Position numbers and translations under genes: made by a program
Notes under the pieces: model-generated
Databases searched by the model: none
What the model was told of the DNA's origin: nothing
Seen by the model: only the letters and a program-made list of their open reading frames with translations
In this document: positions 28,507 through 36,083 of the stretch, one piece after another
How positions within the stretch are numbered: position 1 is the first letter of the stretch
Layout of the letters: each line of letters opens with the position of its first letter
Assembly (NCBI GenBank): GCA_902597895.1
Contig: CACJZM010000002.1
Span: 1-64,000, forward strand
DNA: 64,000 nucleotides
DNA from: an uncultured Pelagibacteraceae bacterium
GTDB lineage: Bacteria > Pseudomonadota > Alphaproteobacteria > Pelagibacterales > Pelagibacteraceae
Reading direction: 5' to 3'

Positions 28507-29190
28507 ATGTCAGCTCATGTTTTTATAGCTGAAGATGAAGCATCAATTGTTAGTTTGTTAAAGTACAATCTTGAAAAAGAAGGTTATAAAGTCAGTCATT
28601 CAGAAAATGGAGAAGATGCTCTTAAACAAATAAAATCAAAACAGCCAGATTTGATATTAATGGATTGGATGTTACCTGAATTATCTGGTGTTGAAATTTG
28701 CAAAAACTTAAAAAAAGATAATAAGTTTAATGATATTCCTGTCATTATGTTAACTGCAAAAGGGGAGGAAGAAGATAAATTAAAAGCATTTGATACAGGT
28801 GCAGATGATTATGTAACTAAACCTTTTAGTCAAAAAGAATTAAATGCTAGAATTAAATCTTTATTGAGAAGATCTAAACCTCAATCATCATCAGACATTG
28901 TAGAATTTACTGATTTAAAAATAGATCGGATTACAAAAAGAGTTTACAGAAATGATAAAGAAATTACTTTAGGTCCAACTGAATTTAAACTATTAGATTT
29001 TTTTATCAAAAATCCAAAAAGAGTTTATTCAAGAGAACAACTTCTAAATAATGTTTGGGGGGAAGATATATATGTTGAGTCTAGAACAGTAGATGTTCAT
29101 ATTAGAAGATTAAGACAAGCAATTAACATACAAAATACAAAACCTTTAATTAGAACAGTGAGATCAGCTGGTTATTCTTTAGAATCTTGA
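28507..29190 (+). CDS. phoB: PhoB, phosphate-regulon response regulator
   Basis: OmpR-family regulator, 227 residues. The receiver domain has acidic residues AEDE near the N-terminus, Asp53 phosphoacceptor (LILMDWMLPE) and a conserved lysine in DDYVTKPF. The C-terminal winged helix includes LGPTEFKLLDFF and SRTVDVHIRRLRQAI, which contacts DNA. Its binding sites should be the 11-bp TAACA repeats before pstS and between the lipid kinase and plcP. Its 3' end overlaps the convergent sixA-like gene by 19 bp. Confidence 0.94.
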   Translation: MSAHVFIAEDEASIVSLLKYNLEKEGYKVSHSENGEDALKQIKSKQPDLILMDWMLPELSGVEICKNLKKDNKFNDIPVIMLTAKGEEEDKLKAFDTGADDYVTKPFSQKELNARIKSLLRRSKPQSSSDIVEFTDLKIDRITKRVYRNDKEITLGPTEFKLLDFFIKNPKRVYSREQLLNNVWGEDIYVESRTVDVHIRRLRQAINIQNTKPLIRTVRSAGYSLES

Positions 29191-29696
29191 AGATCTTTGG
29201 GTCTTATAAATTCTTTTAAAACTCCTTTTTTCTCAACTTCATTCCAGGATTTAATATCAAACTCAATTTTTGCAAATGCAGCTGTTGGGAATTTATAATT
29301 CATTAGTTTAAAATTATTCGTATTATGATTTTTTGTAAGATTTCGTACTAAATTTTTCACTGATGGTTCATGGTTTATAATCAAAATTGATTTATATTCA
29401 CTGGATATTTCTTTAATTTTTTTTGTAATTGCATTCTCATCAACTAAATATAAATCTTTTGAAAAATTAATTTTTTTTGGTTTATTAATTTTCTTGGACA
29501 AAATTTGAAAAGTTTTTTTTGTCCTTTTTGATGATGAAATTAATGCATAATCAAATTTAAATTTTTTTTTAACAAAAAATTCACAAATCGTTTTTGCATT
29601 TTTCTTGCCTCTTTTACTTAGCGGTCTATCAAAATCATTAATACTTAAATCATCCCAACTAGATTTTGCGTGTCTCATGACGTATAATTGATACAT
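29172..29696 (-). CDS. SixA-like histidine phosphatase
   Basis: A histidine-phosphatase-superfamily protein of 174 residues. The catalytic motif is MRHAKSSW at residues 7-14, followed by RPLSKRGKKNA and, later, the second histidine in NHEPSV. SixA-type enzymes remove phosphate from protein histidines. An in-frame start farther upstream would run into ppk, so ATG 29696, just before the RHA motif, is preferred. It is convergent with phoB (19-bp overlap) and divergent from ppk with only 13 bp between start codons. The substrate is unknown. Confidence 0.83.
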   Translation of the reverse strand: MYQLYVMRHAKSSWDDLSINDFDRPLSKRGKKNAKTICEFFVKKKFKFDYALISSSKRTKKTFQILSKKINKPKKINFSKDLYLVDENAITKKIKEISSEYKSILIINHEPSVKNLVRNLTKNHNTNNFKLMNYKFPTAAFAKIEFDIKSWNEVEKKGVLKEFIRPKDLQDSKE

Positions 29697-29709
29697 AAAA
29701 TCTAAATAT

Positions 29710-31866
29710 ATGACTGCTTTAAAAAAACAACATAAAGAAGAGCTGAAATCTAAATATATAAATAGAGAGCTTTCTTGGTTAAAATTCAACGACAGAGTTC
29801 TTTTAGAAGCGCAAAATATCGAAAATCCACTTTATGAAAGAGTAAAATTTTTATCAATTGCTGGGTCTAATCTAGATGAATTTTTTATGGTCCGTGTTGC
29901 TGGATTATATAGCCAAATAAAACAAGAAGTTGACTCATTAAGTTCTGATGGTCTGACACCCGATGAACAAATGGATGAGGTAGTACTTGAAACTAAAAAT
30001 TTATTTAAAAAACAGAACAAAATTTTTATTCAACTGATTATGGAATTAAAAAAAAATAATATCAGTTTAGTTAAGCCAGTTAATTTAAATACTAAGGATA
30101 AAAAAAAACTTCTAGAAATATTTAAAGAAGAGATTTACCCTTTATTAACACCATCAGCAATTGACCCTGCACATCCATTTCCATTTATAATCAATCAAGG
30201 AAGAGCAATTGTAATGAAGTTAAGAAAAAAAAATAAAAAAAGGATTTTAAACTCAATAATTGTAATACCGAAAGCATTATCTAGATTTATTGAAATAGAG
30301 TCTTCAAAAGATCATAAGAAGTTTGTTATTCTCGATGATGTAATAAGTTTTTTTGCTAATGAAATTTTTCCAGATCATTATTTAGAAAAAAAAATGATTT
30401 TTAGAGTAATAAGAGATAGCGATGTGGAGATTCAAGAGGAAGCAGAAGATTTGGTTAGATCTTTTGAATTGGCTTTAAAAAGACGTAGAACGGGTGATAT
30501 TGTTCGTTTAGAGGTTCTTGAAAATAGTGATAATGAATTGGTAAAATTTATAACTAATAAATTAGAAATAAATTCTGACTATATTTATGATGTTGCTGGC
30601 CTTGTTGGAATTCAAGATATAGATCAAATATGTAAAATAAAAAATCCAAAATTAAGATTTAAACATTTTACACCTAGAGAAGTTGAAAGATTAAAAGAAT
30701 ACAATGATAATTTTTTTGAAACTATTAAAAAGAAAGATTTAGTTGTTCATCATCCTTTTGAAACATTTGACTCAGTAATTGAATTTTTAAACCAAGCAGC
30801 AAATGATAAAAAAGTTATAGCTATAAAACAAACTCTATATAGAACAACTTTAGACTCACCTATTGTTAAAGCTTTAATAACAGCAGCAGAAAATGGAAAA
30901 ACAGTAACTGCTTTAATTGAAATTAAAGCTAGATTTGATGAGGAAGCTAATATTCAACTATCAAGAAGTTTAGAAAAAGTAGGTGTTCAAATTGTTTATG
31001 GTTTTGCCAAATATAAAACTCATGCAAAATCTTCATTAGTTTTAAGAAGAGAACAAGGTAAAATACAAACTTATTTTCATTTAGGAACTGGCAATTATCA
31101 TCCTGTAAATGCTAAGATTTATACTGATTTGTCTTTATTTAGTTCTGATAAAAAAATGGCATCAGATGTTGAAAAGTTTTTTAATTATGTAACAGGTTAC
31201 GCAAAACCAAAAAATTTAAACAAAATTTCTATTTCACCAGTAAATATGAGACAAACCTTAAATAAAAATATTGATGCTGAAATTGAAAATTCTAAAAATG
31301 GAAAATTTGCAGCTATTTGGGCAAAAATGAATTCATTAGTAGATCCAGAAATTATTGATAAACTTTATGAAGCTTCGAATGCGGGTGTAAAAATTCATTT
31401 ATTTGTAAGGGGTGTTTGTTGTTTAAGACCAGGAGTTAAAGATAGATCAGAAAACATAGTTGTAAAAAGTATCATAGGAAGATTTTTGGAGCATTCTAGA
31501 ATTTATTGTTTTAGTAACGGTACTAAAAAAATGCCTAATAGAAATGCAAAAGTATATATATCTTCAGCTGATTTAATGCCAAGAAATTTAAATAGAAGAG
31601 TAGAACTTCTAGTTCCAATTGAAAATGAAACCGTTCATGAACAGATTCTAGATCAAATAATGTTAGCAAATTATCTCGATACTAATCAGAGTTGGGAGCT
31701 CAATGCTGATGGTAATTATAAAAAAATTAAATATATTAAGAGCGATTCCTTTTCAGCTCATGAATATTTTATGAATAATCCGAGCTTATCTGGAAGGGGT
31801 AAAGCTAAATTAAAAATGCAGCCTAAACAACTGCAATTAAGATTGATAAAAAGTGGAAGTAATTAA
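29710..31866 (+). CDS. ppk: Polyphosphate kinase 1
   Basis: Membrane-associated enzyme that reversibly makes polyphosphate from ATP. The N-terminal block YINRELSWLKFNDRVL and the catalytic motifs TKTHAKSS-type (KYKTHAKSSLVLR) and YFHLGTGNYHP are present, the first histidine being the phosphorylated one. At 718 residues it is full length. It follows the Pho genes and overlaps ppx by 14 bp. The promoter must lie in or near the divergent sixA-like gene, and no Pho box is visible there. Confidence 0.96.
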   Translation: MTALKKQHKEELKSKYINRELSWLKFNDRVLLEAQNIENPLYERVKFLSIAGSNLDEFFMVRVAGLYSQIKQEVDSLSSDGLTPDEQMDEVVLETKNLFKKQNKIFIQLIMELKKNNISLVKPVNLNTKDKKKLLEIFKEEIYPLLTPSAIDPAHPFPFIINQGRAIVMKLRKKNKKRILNSIIVIPKALSRFIEIESSKDHKKFVILDDVISFFANEIFPDHYLEKKMIFRVIRDSDVEIQEEAEDLVRSFELALKRRRTGDIVRLEVLENSDNELVKFITNKLEINSDYIYDVAGLVGIQDIDQICKIKNPKLRFKHFTPREVERLKEYNDNFFETIKKKDLVVHHPFETFDSVIEFLNQAANDKKVIAIKQTLYRTTLDSPIVKALITAAENGKTVTALIEIKARFDEEANIQLSRSLEKVGVQIVYGFAKYKTHAKSSLVLRREQGKIQTYFHLGTGNYHPVNAKIYTDLSLFSSDKKMASDVEKFFNYVTGYAKPKNLNKISISPVNMRQTLNKNIDAEIENSKNGKFAAIWAKMNSLVDPEIIDKLYEASNAGVKIHLFVRGVCCLRPGVKDRSENIVVKSIIGRFLEHSRIYCFSNGTKKMPNRNAKVYISSADLMPRNLNRRVELLVPIENETVHEQILDQIMLANYLDTNQSWELNADGNYKKIKYIKSDSFSAHEYFMNNPSLSGRGKAKLKMQPKQLQLRLIKSGSN

Positions 31867-33364
31867 AAGTAAAAATAGTTTAAAATTAAAACAGGCAAAA
31901 TTAGCTATAATAGACATTGGATCAAACTCTATAAGAATGCTAATTTATGAGGATTTCAGTTCTTCTCGTGTGCCTTTTTTTAATGAAAAAGCAGTTTGTG
32001 AACTTGGAAAAAACTTAGATAAATCCAAAAAGCTTCATAAATCCGGTGCTGAATATGCTTTAAAAGTTTTAAAAAGATTTTCTGAAATTTTAAATGTTTC
32101 AAAAATCACAAATCTAAAAATCATTGCAACAGCAGTTATAAGAGAAGCAACTGATACAAAACCTTTTATTGATGAAGTTGAAAAACTTTTTAAAACTAAG
32201 ATTAATATATTATCAGGCGAAGAAGAAGCTACATGCACAGCTGAGGGAGTAAAAATAGGTTTTGAAAATGTTGATGGATTAGTTGCTGATCTTGGAGGTG
32301 GTAGTTTAGAATTAGCTCGAGTTGAAAACAATATAGTAACCAATAAAACCTCATTACCTGTTGGTGTTTTAAGATTATTAAATAATCCTATAATTAAAAA
32401 AAGAAATTTAGCAAAATATATTAAAAAATTATTAAAAGAAGAAAAATGGCTTTCAAAAAAAAGATTTAATAATTTATATTTAGTTGGAGGTACTTGGCGA
32501 TCATTATTTAAATTACATCTTTTTCAAAATAATCATCCGGTACATATAATTCATCAATATAGTATTGATAATAATGTTTTATCTAAGTTTGTTGAAAAAA
32601 TTTCTTCTTTTAATAAATCTAAACTTAAAACAGTTGAGTATATTTCAAAATCTAGAACACCATATTTACCTTATAGTTGCATTATACTGGATGAAATTAT
32701 GAGAGCTACAAATCCAAAAAATATTATTTGTTCTATAAGTGGTTTGCGTGAAGGTTCTTTATCAATTGACTATTTTAAAGATGTAAAAGAATCAGAAATT
32801 TTTCATAAAGCTCTTGAGAATGTTGCAAAAAAAAGAGGTGATTTAGGATCGAATTATAAAAAATATTATGATTTTATTCAGCCAGTTTTTGAAGGAAATG
32901 AGCACTTTAATAAGAAGTTATTATATTTGTCATGTGTATTAAGTCATATGGATTGGGGATTAGGCGCATTTCAAAAAGCCGAATTAGTATTTCAAGAAAC
33001 GATTAACACCCCATTACTTAGATTAACTCACAAAGAAAGAATACAATTAGCTTTATCATGCTATTGGCGGTACTGTAGTATCAAGTACAATCCAAAGATT
33101 GAGTATCTAACTTTTTTGAATAATAATGAAATTTTTTCAAGCAAACAAGTTGGAGCAGCATTGAGATTTTCACAATCATTGACCTCGATATCTACGATAT
33201 TTCTTGAAGAGTTTAAATTGTATAAAAGAGGTAATGCTGTATTTTTAAAAATTCCATCACAACATCAAGAAATAATTTCAAAACAAGTTACCAAAAGATT
33301 TAAAGCTCTTGCTAGAGAATTATTTTTAGAACCAAGAGTAATTTATTCAAATAATTCAAAATAA
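31853..33364 (+). CDS. ppx: Exopolyphosphatase / guanosine pentaphosphate phosphatase family (Ppx/GppA)
   Basis: Degrades polyphosphate or pppGpp. The ASKHA-fold ATPase signature is AIIDIGSNSIRMLIYE near residue 18, with VADLGGGSLELA near 140. The C-terminal half is the HD-like domain of longer Ppx proteins, total 503 residues. The start is GTG at 31853 within the ppk 3' end: a stop codon lies two codons upstream in this frame and no ATG occurs before the catalytic motif. Translation is probably coupled to ppk. Confidence 0.92.
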   Translation: MEVIKSKNSLKLKQAKLAIIDIGSNSIRMLIYEDFSSSRVPFFNEKAVCELGKNLDKSKKLHKSGAEYALKVLKRFSEILNVSKITNLKIIATAVIREATDTKPFIDEVEKLFKTKINILSGEEEATCTAEGVKIGFENVDGLVADLGGGSLELARVENNIVTNKTSLPVGVLRLLNNPIIKKRNLAKYIKKLLKEEKWLSKKRFNNLYLVGGTWRSLFKLHLFQNNHPVHIIHQYSIDNNVLSKFVEKISSFNKSKLKTVEYISKSRTPYLPYSCIILDEIMRATNPKNIICSISGLREGSLSIDYFKDVKESEIFHKALENVAKKRGDLGSNYKKYYDFIQPVFEGNEHFNKKLLYLSCVLSHMDWGLGAFQKAELVFQETINTPLLRLTHKERIQLALSCYWRYCSIKYNPKIEYLTFLNNNEIFSSKQVGAALRFSQSLTSISTIFLEEFKLYKRGNAVFLKIPSQHQEIISKQVTKRFKALARELFLEPRVIYSNNSK

Positions 33365-33484
33365 ACTGAAATTAATTAAACTTTAATAATAAGTAAAAAT
33401 TTCTGTAACTTAATTTTTTTAAGGTGATTTGCAAAATTTAAATATTTATTATTTTCCCCTGTTTAAATTTTGTTAATTAGCTAC

Positions 33485-33516
33485 TTTCTTCCTTCTCTTA
33501 AATGAGAAGGGAGAAA
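33485..33516. repeat. Imperfect inverted repeat downstream of the lysine-rich gene
   Basis: Perfect arms CCTTCTC/GAGAAGG (33491-33497 and 33504-33510) with a 6-nt loop extend by TTTCT/AGAAA after one mismatch. It begins 12 bp beyond the stop of the minus-strand lysine-rich gene and could be its transcription end or an RNA stabiliser, though no T run follows. The rest of the 164 bp between ppx and this gene shows nothing I can name. Confidence 0.5.
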
Positions 33517-33528
33517 GACGATTTGGAA

Positions 33529-33738
33529 TTAATTATTTATAGATGCAGAGGACTCCTCTGCATTTTTCTTAGCAAGCTTTTTTGCTTTTTTTTCTGCAGC
33601 CTTTTTTTCTAAACCAGCAATTTTAATATTAACTTTTGCCAATTTTTTTTCTTTAGCCGTAATTTTATTTTTCAAGATATCAATTGCTTTTAAAATTTTT
33701 GTTTTTTTCTTCTCATTTTTTTTTAACTTTTTTCCCAT
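33529..33738 (-). CDS. Small lysine- and alanine-rich protein
   Basis: A 69-residue, highly basic protein of no family I can name. More than a third of residues are lysine, arranged in blocks (GKKLKKNEKKKTK; KKAAEKKAKKLAKKNAEE), with a likely long helix or coiled coil and an uncharged tail SSASINN. The start is ATG 33738, preceded five bases upstream by a strong GGAGG. A candidate promoter lies just upstream, so it appears to be expressed on its own. The composition recalls histone H1-like or nucleoid-associated proteins, but that is only a resemblance. Confidence 0.75.
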   Translation of the reverse strand: MGKKLKKNEKKKTKILKAIDILKNKITAKEKKLAKVNIKIAGLEKKAAEKKAKKLAKKNAEESSASINN

Positions 33739-33779
33739 GTTTGCCTCCAAATTATTAGAAGATCAATTTAATCACATAA

Positions 33780-33809
33780 ATCATAAATCTGAAAGTTAAT
33801 TTGATACAA
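33780..33809 (-). promoter_or_regulatory. Possible promoter of the lysine-rich gene
   Basis: Read on the minus strand, TTGTAT (33809-33804) is followed after 18 bp by TATGAT (33785-33780), five of six matches to the -10 consensus. It would give a leader of about 35 nt ending in the GGAGG ribosome-binding site. Confidence 0.4.
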
Positions 33810-33817
33810 CCTGTAGT

Positions 33818-34309
33818 TTACTGATTATCTAGATTTTTTATTAAATATAAAAACATTGCAATATGAGAACTATTATTAAATTTTTGATTAAATATTAATT
33901 TAAATATGTCGCTTTTATTAAACAGATGAATTCTAATACCTTTTTCTGGCTTTGAAATTTTAATTAAGTCTTTTGTATAATAACCGGTAATTTTAGTAGT
34001 TAATCGCCCTGGCTCTGTATAAAAAGTTATTATTTTTCTCAATTTTGATCTTGATCTATATCCTGTTTCTTCTTTTAATTCCTTATGCGCTGATTGCAAA
34101 GTTGTTTCCTTTTTTTCTACTATGCCTGAAGGAAACTCATAATTAATTTTATTAATTGGAACTCTTTTTTGAGAAACTACCATATATTTGTTGTTAATCT
34201 TTGGTATTACTAATGAAAGATTAGATGTTTTAAGATAATGATAAAACTCTTTTTTCTTAAATTTTTTGTTAATTAAACTTATTTGATTGGTAAGTTTTAT
34301 ATTTTTCAA
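33818..34309 (-). CDS. Nudix hydrolase, ADP-ribose pyrophosphatase-like
   Basis: A 163-residue Nudix protein hydrolysing a nucleoside diphosphate linked to another group. The Nudix box reads GIVEKKE, seven residues, then KELKEETGY. Lysine replaces the normally conserved arginine of REUxEE, while the metal-binding glutamates are kept. The start appears to be TTG at 34309, overlapping the aquaporin stop as TTGA. The next methionine (residue 43) would cut into the fold. It is the last gene of the arsenate-aquaporin operon, with no obvious functional link. Confidence 0.78.
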   Translation of the reverse strand: MKNIKLTNQISLINKKFKKKEFYHYLKTSNLSLVIPKINNKYMVVSQKRVPINKINYEFPSGIVEKKETTLQSAHKELKEETGYRSRSKLRKIITFYTEPGRLTTKITGYYTKDLIKISKPEKGIRIHLFNKSDIFKLIFNQKFNNSSHIAMFLYLIKNLDNQ

Positions 34310-34965
34310 TTTTTCTCTAAAAATAACTTTTTAACAATAAATACAGCAATTAACATTCCCACAAGTTCAGCTAAAATATAATAAGGAGTGTTTAAATAAC
34401 TAATACCAGTAAAAGACTCTGTAAATGTTCTGGCAATTGCAACAGCTGGATTTGCAAAAGAAGTTGAAGAAGTAAACCAATAACCAGCAGTAATATAAAG
34501 ACCAACACTAGCTGCAACAGCAATTTTGCCTGACTTCATGGAGCCGAAAATTATTATTATAAGCCCCAATGTTGCTATTACCTCAGATGTAAATATGTAA
34601 ATTCCATCTCTTGACTTAGTAGATAATTCATAAATTTCATGTTCAAAAAAGAAATTTGCTAAACCAACACCAATCAAGCAACCTAGCAATTGAGCAATGA
34701 TATAGTAGGGTAATAGTTTCTTTTTTAATTTACCTGTTATTGCCATTGCGATACTTACAAATGGATTAAAGTGAGCTCCTGATACATCAGCAAATACTGT
34801 AATAAGCACAAATAAACCTGCTCCTGTTGCTATTGTGTTTGCAATTAACATCACAGCAACGTCATTAGTTAGGTTTTCAGCCATTAAACCTGAGCCAACA
34901 ATAATCATTACTAAAAAACAACTGCCTAATAGTTCAGCAAGAAAATAACGACTTTTATTTTTCAT
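34306..34965 (-). CDS. aqpS: MIP-family channel (aquaporin), AqpS-like
   Basis: A 219-residue, six-helix major intrinsic protein. The two half-helix motifs are HFNPF (first, NPF in place of NPA) and FANPAVAIARTF (second). The arginine that normally follows the second NPA and narrows the pore is replaced by valine. I recall the same feature in the Sinorhizobium arsenic channel AqpS. The gene overlaps the arsC gene by 11 bp, matching the rhizobial aqpS-arsC pairing in which ArsC makes arsenite and the channel lets it leave. Another small solute cannot be excluded. Confidence 0.78.
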   Translation of the reverse strand: MKNKSRYFLAELLGSCFLVMIIVGSGLMAENLTNDVAVMLIANTIATGAGLFVLITVFADVSGAHFNPFVSIAMAITGKLKKKLLPYYIIAQLLGCLIGVGLANFFFEHEIYELSTKSRDGIYIFTSEVIATLGLIIIIFGSMKSGKIAVAASVGLYITAGYWFTSSTSFANPAVAIARTFTESFTGISYLNTPYYILAELVGMLIAVFIVKKLFLEKN

Positions 34966-35386
34966 TTATTAGTTCCTTTATTCTTTTATGAATATTATTA
35001 TAAACTTTTTCAATTATTTCATCTTTTTGATTTAAATCATTTGCTTCATTAAGTAATTTTACAGGATCTTCTATATCCCAATGAATTATCTGATCTTTAT
35101 TTGGCCAAATAGGGCAGACTTCGTTATTGGCATTATTACAAACTGTAATCACGTAATCCATTTTAATTTGACTATTAACGAACTCATTAAAATTTTTAGA
35201 TCTATAATTTGAAAGATCATAATGTTTTGATAATAAATAATTCTTCACATCTTCATTAATTTTTCCTGTTGGGTTACTCCCAGCACTAAAACCTTTATAT
35301 AAATCCTCATACTCGTTATTTATTATACTTTCAGCAATAATACTTCTCGCCGAATTACCTGTGCATACGAACAATATATTCTTCAT
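34955..35386 (-). CDS. arsC: ArsC-type arsenate reductase (low-molecular-weight phosphatase fold)
   Basis: A 143-residue protein of the thioredoxin-coupled ArsC family. The phosphate/arsenate loop is CTGNSARS (C-x5-R, Cys8 and Arg14). Further cysteines lie in TVCNNANNEVCPIWP near residues 82-90, as needed for the disulfide cascade, and HWDIEDP supplies the general-acid aspartate. It begins directly after the stop codon of the small membrane protein gene and overlaps the aquaporin gene, forming an arsenate-detoxification unit. No arsR regulator is adjacent. Confidence 0.88.
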   Translation of the reverse strand: MKNILFVCTGNSARSIIAESIINNEYEDLYKGFSAGSNPTGKINEDVKNYLLSKHYDLSNYRSKNFNEFVNSQIKMDYVITVCNNANNEVCPIWPNKDQIIHWDIEDPVKLLNEANDLNQKDEIIEKVYNNIHKRIKELINEK

Positions 35387-35608
35387 CTAAAAAATAACTT
35401 TATAAATACCAATTACAAACAATGGAATTTGTAATCCAAAGTTAGTAAGTATCGCTTTATCTTTGCTCATAAATCCTGCAATAGTCCATCCAACAACTCC
35501 TAATCCATGAAAATATATATTTAATGGATATATATTTAAATTTGTAAGAAGTATTCCTACTAAAACTAAAAACGTACTGATCCACTTTAGATATTTTTTT
35601 ATAAACAT
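35387..35608 (-). CDS. Small membrane protein (DUF6552-like)
   Basis: A 73-residue protein with two or three hydrophobic segments (FLVLVGILLTNLNIYPLN; FHGLGVVGWTIAGFM; FGLQIPLFVIGIYKV). It resembles small alphaproteobacterial membrane proteins of unknown function that I associate with DUF6552. It has a good AAAGGA ribosome-binding site and abuts arsC (stop codon directly followed by the arsC ATG), so it leads the arsC-aquaporin-Nudix operon. Function unknown. Confidence 0.7.
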   Translation of the reverse strand: MFIKKYLKWISTFLVLVGILLTNLNIYPLNIYFHGLGVVGWTIAGFMSKDKAILTNFGLQIPLFVIGIYKVIF

Positions 35609-35640
35609 AAAATTTCCTTTCGTTATTATTATTTCAGTTA

Positions 35641-35656
35641 TGTTAAGAATTTATTA
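35641..35656 (-). promoter_or_regulatory. Pho-box-like element before the arsC operon
   Basis: On the minus strand TAATA is followed at exactly 11 bp by TAACA (35656-35652 and 35645-35641), about 33 bp before the first gene of the operon. It shares the inner ATTCT with the pstS box. A third half-site is degenerate. In AT-rich DNA a chance match is possible. Confidence 0.4.
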
Positions 35657-35666
35657 AAATAAAGGA

Positions 35667-36068
35667 TTATCTACACTTTTTACATAATCCAAAAAACTCA
35701 AGATTATATTTACTATATTTCATACCATCTTTGTCTTTGAAATTAGCTAAGTATTTAGAAAGACCTGCGCTACTTATTTCTGTTACTTTTTCACAAATCT
35801 CGCAGATTGAAAACGCAGTAGCTTTAGCTACCTGACAACTCGAATTATGGCAGGCAATAAAGGCATTTCGACTTTCAATTTTATGAATTTTTCCTATTTC
35901 AACTAATTTATCTAAGGCTCTATAAACCTGTAACGGAGCTTTAATACCTTTTTTTTGAACATTAAAAAGAATTGTATAAGCTTTTAATGGTTCAGGAGAT
36001 TTATCTATTAAATCGAAAATAATCTGCTGATTTTTTGAAAGATTATGTTCTTTATGCATTTTGTTCAT
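35667..36068 (-). CDS. zur: Zur, Fur-family zinc-responsive repressor
   Basis: A 133-residue Fur-family regulator. The N-terminal winged helix (LSKNQQIIFDLIDKS, then PLQVYRALDKLVEIGKIHKI) precedes the metal-binding part, with cysteine pairs CHNSSC, CEIC and the C-terminal CKKC for structural zinc. Fur proteins usually have HHHDH clusters, which are poor here, so Zur is favoured. The neighbours znuB, znuC and znuA support this. The start at 36068 is preceded by GAAGGA. It lies 15 bp after znuB in the same operon. Confidence 0.88.
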   Translation of the reverse strand: MNKMHKEHNLSKNQQIIFDLIDKSPEPLKAYTILFNVQKKGIKAPLQVYRALDKLVEIGKIHKIESRNAFIACHNSSCQVAKATAFSICEICEKVTEISSAGLSKYLANFKDKDGMKYSKYNLEFFGLCKKCR

Positions 36069-36083
36069 ATTACCGATTCCTTC

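Noticed and set aside
29697-29789. Upstream start for the sixA-like gene
   Set aside because: It would overlap the ppk start and add 31 residues before the catalytic RHA motif, which normally lies near the N-terminus.
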